Source: Porphyromonadaceae bacterium
GTDB taxonomy: Bacteria > Bacteroidota > Bacteroidia > Bacteroidales > Paludibacteraceae
Reading direction: 5' to 3'
Length of the DNA stretch: 6,172 bases
Assembly: GCA_905372135.1 (NCBI GenBank)
Contig: CAJPNS010000102.1
Location: 1-6,172, forward strand
Under the pieces are notes generated by a model. That model was not told where the DNA came from. It saw only the letters and a program-made list of their open reading frames with translations, and did not search any database. The translations under genes and the position numbers were made by a program. Positions 1-3,666 of this stretch are shown here, in pieces (position 1 is the stretch's first letter; each line of letters opens with the position of its first letter).

Positions 1-47
1 AACAGCATGATATACGTAAGCATATTTTTCGGCAAATATATTTTTAG

Positions 48-78
48 CAAAAATAATCATTATTTTCCAGTAGCCAAA
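48..78 (-). promoter_or_regulatory. Candidate leftward Bacteroidales-type promoter at left edge
   Basis: On the minus strand, TTTG (78-75) is followed after exactly 19 nt by TATTTTTG (55-48). This fits the -33 TTTG / -7 TAnnTTTG pattern of the Bacteroides primary sigma factor. A second -7-like box, TATATTTG, lies at 40-33 without a matching upstream box. Transcription would start near position 40 and run off the left edge. A minus-strand ATG at 23-21 stays open to the edge (M-L-T-Y-I-M-L), but eight codons are too few to call a gene. The rest of 1-198 is AT-rich; I see no convincing pabC terminator and no RNA gene in it. The match is to motif and spacing only. Confidence 0.45.
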
Positions 79-198
79 TTTTTTGGCGTTAAAAACATAT
101 AAAAACGCATTTTGTTTATGACAGTCCGTATTCTACCTGATAAAAGTTTATGCTTAGGTATCCGCTTAGTTCGCTTTTTATAACTCTATCGCTTGAAG

Positions 199-807
199 CT
201 ACAGAAAACCGATAATGTTATCTGTCGTTGTAGTCGCTACGGTGTCGAACTGTCGGAGGGCGTTGATAAGGCGGAATGCCTCGAATTTGTGTATGTCGCA
301 CACTGCAATCGGCCGCTCTTCGATAGTGCCGTCTGCCAGAAGTCGTGCCCGAGCTGTGCCGCAGAGCAAAGGTGTAGAGGGGGTAATCCATTTTTGTCCG
401 TCGAAAAAGACGATGTTGCATACCGACGTGTCGGTTACCATACCGTCTTTTATGATCAAAACATCGTCGCAGTTGCCTCTCTGTGAGAATAGATTGTTTA
501 TAACACTTCTATCGGTATATTTAAGCGAGTAGTCGAACGACGGAGCTACCTCCCTCATCTTGAGCCTCGTAATGTTCTTCGTAATATACGGCTCTATCTC
601 TGTCTTTGTAGACGACTCGTTGTAGCTTATTCGTAGGCGGAATCTGCCCGTGCAGTACTCGGACGGGATATGGGTATTGTCGAGTAGGCTGTAAGTGGGG
701 CAGTGGCGATAGAGAGAGCTATACGACGTTTCGAACCGACGGCGGTGCCATTCGACGTTTCGTATATGCCCGTTGTCGATGCTCAATGTCTCAAATAACG
801 GGTACAT
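199..807 (-). CDS. pabC: Aminodeoxychorismate lyase-like class IV aminotransferase (short Bacteroidota form)
   Basis: This 202-residue protein is a fold-type IV PLP enzyme. The expected reaction is 4-amino-4-deoxychorismate to p-aminobenzoate plus pyruvate, in the cytoplasmic folate pathway. The N-terminus has the family pattern FETLSIDNG (5-13) followed by H21 and R24. Lys96 in SLKYTDR aligns with the PLP lysine of E. coli PabC (the IKHLNR region). GMVTDTSVCNIVF (122-134) matches the family G-x-V-T-E/D-x-x-x-x-N-x-F signature, and TPLLCGTAR (145-153) matches the phosphate-site loop. It is about 65 residues shorter than E. coli PabC, lacking the first strands and part of the C-terminus; such short versions next to pabB are usual in this phylum, so I do not treat it as truncated. 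Its start overlaps the pabB stop by 17 bp, which implies translational coupling. Class IV aminotransferases resemble one another closely (branched-chain and D-amino acid transaminases), so the assignment rests largely on the pabB neighbour. Confidence 0.88.
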   Translation of the reverse strand: MYPLFETLSIDNGHIRNVEWHRRRFETSYSSLYRHCPTYSLLDNTHIPSEYCTGRFRLRISYNESSTKTEIEPYITKNITRLKMREVAPSFDYSLKYTDRSVINNLFSQRGNCDDVLIIKDGMVTDTSVCNIVFFDGQKWITPSTPLLCGTARARLLADGTIEERPIAVCDIHKFEAFRLINALRQFDTVATTTTDNIIGFL

Positions 808-1762
808 ATATTTTCTCTATAAGTTCGTTGTACTCGTCGTCTAAGCTGCTTTGAGCGGTAATGCCCCCACCGCTTTGGAAGAACAACTTGCCGTTGCGTT
901 GTCCGACGAAGCGTATCATTACGGCAGAGTCGAGGTTTGCTCCGTCGAATATGCCGAATACTCCCGTGTAGTAACCGCGAGGTTCACCCTCTGCCTTGCG
1001 GATTATCTCCAATGTCTTTTCTTTTGGGGCACCACTCACAGACCCCGCCGGTAGCAGCCGCCAAAGAATCTCGCCCAAGTGTCGTCGCCAATCGGCAGGC
1101 AACGATGCAGTTATCTCGGAGCTTGTCTGCAAGATACGGCTTTTGTGTGTGTCGATACGTTCGATGTAGCGGTATCGTTTCACCTCGGTAGATGAGGCTA
1201 CCATCGATATGTCGTTACGCATAAGGTCTACTATCGTATTGTGTTCGCTCTCCTCTTTGAGGCTGCCGATAAGCGTGGCGGCGGCATCTTCGGTATCTGC
1301 GTTTATAGTGCCTTTCATAGGGAAAGTACAGATGGTATTGCCATCGGTCTTTACGAAACATTCGGGAGAGAAGACCACAAACTCATCGCCGAATAGCAGT
1401 TTGTACATAGCCCGGGAGGCGTGGAATATCTCTTCGAGGCTTATGTTTATCTCTATAGGAGTGCGGCAAGTGAGATTAAGCAGGTACGAATTACCTATAT
1501 TCTGCTGATGCACCACATATTCGAACCTCTCGGCAAACGCCTCTCGGCTTATCGGAAGGGCATTGAGAACGACCTCTTTACGAACGTAGCGATATGGTCG
1601 GGCATTGGTATTGCCTTTGACATTGTAAAAGATATTGTAGTCGGCAGCCTCCGATAGTCGGCACACGAAAGGATTCTCTTTTTCGAAGTCGATTACGAAT
1701 AGAAATTGCTCGCCCGAGGAGGCATATTCCGATACTGTCTGTATAAATTGCTCGGTATTCAT
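791..1762 (-). CDS. pabB: Aminodeoxychorismate synthase component I
   Basis: This 323-residue chorismate-binding enzyme adds ammonia to chorismate at C4 to give 4-amino-4-deoxychorismate, the substrate of the PabC encoded just downstream. The C-terminal chorismate-utilising domain covers about residues 75-320. Visible motifs are PMKGT (148-152), EHNTIVDLMRND (173-184), LPAGSVSGAPK (237-247), YTGVFGIFD (265-273) and GGGITAQSSLDDEYNE (298-313), the last holding Glu310 of the metal-binding helix. Lys150 in PMKGT is diagnostic: PabB has PIKGT with a catalytic lysine, whereas TrpE and isochorismate synthases have Ala or another residue there. The protein is shorter than E. coli PabB (about 450 residues) because the N-terminal region is reduced to about 75 residues, as is common in Bacteroidota. 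No glutamine amidotransferase gene (pabA/trpG) lies in the window, so ammonia probably comes from a TrpG/PabA subunit encoded elsewhere. The ATG at 1762 is the only sensible start and lies close behind a promoter-like box. Confidence 0.93.
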   Translation of the reverse strand: MNTEQFIQTVSEYASSGEQFLFVIDFEKENPFVCRLSEAADYNIFYNVKGNTNARPYRYVRKEVVLNALPISREAFAERFEYVVHQQNIGNSYLLNLTCRTPIEINISLEEIFHASRAMYKLLFGDEFVVFSPECFVKTDGNTICTFPMKGTINADTEDAAATLIGSLKEESEHNTIVDLMRNDISMVASSTEVKRYRYIERIDTHKSRILQTSSEITASLPADWRRHLGEILWRLLPAGSVSGAPKEKTLEIIRKAEGEPRGYYTGVFGIFDGANLDSAVMIRFVGQRNGKLFFQSGGGITAQSSLDDEYNELIEKIYVPVI

Positions 1763-1786
1763 CGGAAGACGTTATGAAACACAGTG

Positions 1787-1794
1787 CAAAAGTA
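1787..1794 (-). promoter_or_regulatory. Candidate -7 box of the pabB-pabC operon
   Basis: The minus strand reads TACTTTTG, a full match to the Bacteroidales -7 consensus TAnnTTTG. The predicted transcription start near 1780 would leave a leader of roughly 18 nt before the pabB ATG at 1762. I see no TTTG at the usual -33 distance; that region (about 1814-1820) reads TTATCCG on the minus strand. The call therefore rests on one box and its position. Confidence 0.4.
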
Positions 1795-1873
1795 CATCAA
1801 CTTTTCGAATCTTCGGATAAAACATTTGTGAGCGATTAAAATAAGAGATAATTTTTATTCGGTAAAAAAATAG

Positions 1874-1881
1874 TATCTTTG
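1874..1881 (+). promoter_or_regulatory. Candidate -7 box of the tyrosine phenol-lyase gene
   Basis: TATCTTTG matches TAnnTTTG fully. Upstream, at the -33 distance, lies only a T-run (1852-1856) and no exact TTTG. Transcription from about 1888 would give a leader of about 85 nt. The last 30 nt before the ATG are A-rich and lack a Shine-Dalgarno sequence, as is normal for this phylum. No leader peptide resembling tnaC is visible. The box faces away from the pabB promoter box, with about 80 bp between them. Confidence 0.5.
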
Positions 1882-1972
1882 CCCCCACGATTCTGCTTCT
1901 TTCCGTTTCGTGTGAGAAGTCGATAGTGAACCGAACAACACATATTAAATAAACATAAAAAATATCGAAATT

Positions 1973-3355
1973 ATGGATTTCACAAAGTATCCGATGGCAG
2001 AACCATACAAGATAAAGATGGTAGAGCCTCTGAAAGTAACAACTCGCGAATATCGCGAAAAAGCAATGAAAGAAGCAGGTTACAATACATTCCTGCTCAG
2101 AAGTGAAGACGTTTATATCGACCTACTGACCGACTCGGGCACCAACGCTATGAGTGAAAACCAGTGGGCAGGGCTGATGCTCGGCGACGAAGCATACGCA
2201 GGCTCTAAAAACTACTATCACCTCGAAGACGCTATGCACGAATGTTTCGGCTACAAACACCTTATCCCCGCACACCAAGGACGCGGTGCCGAACAACTCG
2301 TCTCGAAAACATTCATCAAGCCGGGTCAGTACGTACCGGGTAATATGTACTTCACTACCACCAGAGAGCACCAAGAGCTCGCAGGAGGTATCTTCGTAGA
2401 CGTTATCTGCGACGAAGCTCACGACCCGAACGACAAATCGCCCTTCAAAGGTAACGTAGACCTCAACAAGTTCGAAAAACTCATCAAAGAGAAGGGTGCC
2501 AAAAATATCGCTTACATCACGGTAGGTGTTACCGTAAACCTTGCAGGCGGACAACCCGTCTCTATGGAAAACTTGCGTGCAGTAGGCAAGATGGCTCACG
2601 AGAACGGTATCAAAGTGGTGCTCGACGCCACTCGTGCTATGGAAAACGCCTATTTCATCAAAATACGTGAAAAGGGTTATGCCGACAAATCTGTAAAAGA
2701 AATCCTACGCGAAATGTGTTCGTATACCGATGCCGCTACCTGCTCGGGTAAAAAAGACTTCCACACCAATATCGGCGGTTTCGCAGCTTGCAACGACGAC
2801 GACGCTGCCACACAGATGCGTGCATACGTAGTGGTATACGAAGGCTTGCAGACCTACGGCGGTATGGCAGGACGCGATATGGAAGCAATGGCTCGCGGTA
2901 TGCTCGAAGCTTGCGACGACGACACAATGCGTCATCGTATCGCACAAAGCGAATATCTGGGTAATAAACTAATCGAAGCAGGTATACCTGTAATCCATCC
3001 TATCGGCGGACACGGCGTATTTATCGATGCTAAGGCTTTCTATCCGAATGTTCCGCAAAAACATTACGTAGCACAGGCTTTGGCTGCCGACCTCTATGTT
3101 CAGAGTGGTGTTCGTTCGATGGAACGCGGTATCGTCTCTGCCGGTCGCGACAAAGTAACGGGACACGAACACGAACCGAAACTCGAAACCATACGTCTTA
3201 CTATCCCACGTCGTGTGTACACTCAGTCGCACTTCGATATCGTAGCAGACGGTGTTGTCGAACTTTACAAAGAACGCAGCAAGGCACGCGGTTTGAAGAT
3301 GGTTTACGAACCGAAAGCTCTCCGCTTCTTCCAAGCACGTTTCGAAAAGCTATAA
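1973..3355 (+). CDS. tpl: Tyrosine phenol-lyase (beta-tyrosinase)
   Basis: This 460-residue PLP-dependent beta-eliminating lyase is expected to cleave L-tyrosine to phenol, pyruvate and ammonia in the cytoplasm, normally as a homotetramer. It aligns with Citrobacter freundii TPL (456 residues, recalled) with a constant offset of +4 at every key position. The PLP-binding lysine is Lys261 in SGKKD (258-262; Lys257 in TPL). Other cofactor or catalytic residues present are Tyr75, Gln102, Arg104, Asn189, Asp218, Arg221, Lys260, Tyr295 and Arg408. The residues that separate TPL from tryptophanase are all of the TPL type: Thr128 (TPL Thr124; Asp in tryptophanase), Arg385 in SMERG (TPL Arg381; hydrophobic in tryptophanase) and Phe452-Phe453 (TPL Phe448-Phe449; His-Phe in tryptophanase). 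One pocket change is Leu292 where TPL has Met288. The start at 1973 keeps the family N-terminus (AEPYKIKMVEP). The gene looks monocistronic, with its own promoter box and terminator, and no aromatic amino acid permease is adjacent. Automatic pipelines may label it tryptophanase because the two families are close. Confidence 0.92.
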   Translation: MDFTKYPMAEPYKIKMVEPLKVTTREYREKAMKEAGYNTFLLRSEDVYIDLLTDSGTNAMSENQWAGLMLGDEAYAGSKNYYHLEDAMHECFGYKHLIPAHQGRGAEQLVSKTFIKPGQYVPGNMYFTTTREHQELAGGIFVDVICDEAHDPNDKSPFKGNVDLNKFEKLIKEKGAKNIAYITVGVTVNLAGGQPVSMENLRAVGKMAHENGIKVVLDATRAMENAYFIKIREKGYADKSVKEILREMCSYTDAATCSGKKDFHTNIGGFAACNDDDAATQMRAYVVVYEGLQTYGGMAGRDMEAMARGMLEACDDDTMRHRIAQSEYLGNKLIEAGIPVIHPIGGHGVFIDAKAFYPNVPQKHYVAQALAADLYVQSGVRSMERGIVSAGRDKVTGHEHEPKLETIRLTIPRRVYTQSHFDIVADGVVELYKERSKARGLKMVYEPKALRFFQARFEKL

Positions 3356-3382
3356 ACATTATTATAAAATATTGCCAGAGAG

Positions 3383-3417
3383 GGGCTGTGGCGTAACTCA
3401 CGTTGCAGCCCTTTTTT
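3383..3417 (+). terminator. Rho-independent terminator of tpl
   Basis: A 12-bp stem (3383-3394 with 3400-3411) encloses the loop AACTC and is followed by TTTTTT (3412-3417). The outer six pairs are GGGCTG/CAGCCC. The next three are G-U wobbles and the inner three are CGT/ACG. The wobbles form only in the plus-strand RNA, so the hairpin is directional. It begins 28 nt after the tpl stop codon. Confidence 0.9.
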
Positions 3418-3430
3418 ATTTGTGTAAAAG

Positions 3431-3448
3431 AGCTATTCTAAAATAGCT
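3431..3448. repeat. Short perfect inverted repeat at the array edge
   Basis: AGCTATT (3431-3437) and AATAGCT (3442-3448) are perfect 7-bp inverted arms separated by CTAA. The right arm runs into the first unit of the 22-bp tandem array, whose units also start with GCTA. It is AT-rich and is not followed by a T-run, so it is not a terminator. It could be a protein-binding palindrome or a degenerate, inverted remnant of the repeat; I cannot tell which. Confidence 0.6.
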
Positions 3449-3599
3449 AAGTAGTAATTCGGAGACTGCTAAATAGTTTTCGAGAAATTGCTAAATAGTT
3501 TTTGTGAAATCGCTAAGTAGTTTTCCTGAGATTACTATATGGTTTTCGGAAGATTGATAAGTACCTTTTGCAAAATTGCTAAATAGTTTTCGGGAATAT
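3446..3599. repeat. Seven tandem degenerate 22-bp repeats (intergenic minisatellite-like array)
   Basis: Seven contiguous units of exactly 22 bp start at 3446, 3468, 3490, 3512, 3534, 3556 and 3578. The consensus is GCTAAATAGTTTTCG, one variable base, then GAAATT. Units 2, 3 and 7 share the first 13 bases (GCTAAATAGTTTT). Units 1 and 4 begin GCTAAGTAG. Units 5 and 6 are the most diverged. Most units contain a small dyad, CTA-NN-TAG. There are no spacers, so this is not CRISPR. The period is not a multiple of three and stop codons recur, so it is not coding. The array lies between the two facing terminators and should be little transcribed. Its function is unknown. Confidence 0.92.
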
Positions 3600-3602
3600 G
3601 GC

Positions 3603-3638
3603 AAAAAAGGGAGTTCCTCGCCTACTGCGAGAAACTCC
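3603..3638 (-). terminator. Rho-independent terminator of the LRR protein gene
   Basis: On the minus strand, a 12-bp stem (3638-3627 with 3621-3610) encloses the loop AGTAG. After one C it is followed by TTTTTT (3608-3603). The only imperfect pair is a G-U wobble in minus-strand RNA (3632/3616), which would be a C-A mismatch in plus-strand RNA, so the structure favours leftward transcripts. It lies 28 nt beyond the stop codon of the LRR gene. Confidence 0.9.
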
Positions 3639-3666
3639 TCAATCAACAAATATTTAAGAAGAACAC

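Noticed and set aside
73..87. Terminator for pabC
   Set aside because: GCCAAA/TTTGGC is a 6-bp palindrome with a 3-nt loop but has no T-run on either strand immediately after it, and one arm coincides with the promoter -33 box.
791..1762. Anthranilate synthase (TrpE) or isochorismate synthase
   Set aside because: Lys150 in PMKGT is the PabB-specific catalytic lysine, the protein is too short for TrpE, and a class IV aminotransferase gene follows.
1827..1832. CRP-like site near the tpl promoter
   Set aside because: Only a TGTGAG half-site (another at 1911-1916) with no TCACA partner at the right spacing.
1896..1919. Hairpin or attenuator in the tpl leader
   Set aside because: Only five pairs (CTTCT/AGAAG) around a 14-nt loop, no T-run and no leader peptide; too weak to call regulatory.
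1973..3355. Tryptophanase (tnaA) call
   Set aside because: Tryptophanase has Asp, a hydrophobic residue and His at the positions where this protein has Thr128, Arg385 and Phe452; overall it also follows the TPL sequence much more closely.
3446..3599. CRISPR array
   Set aside because: The 22-bp units are directly contiguous with no unique spacers, and no cas genes are present.
3356..3666. MITE or insertion sequence in the tpl-LRR gap
   Set aside because: No transposase, no terminal inverted repeats bounding the array and no target-site duplication; the only similarity between the two ends comes from the two terminators' T/A runs.
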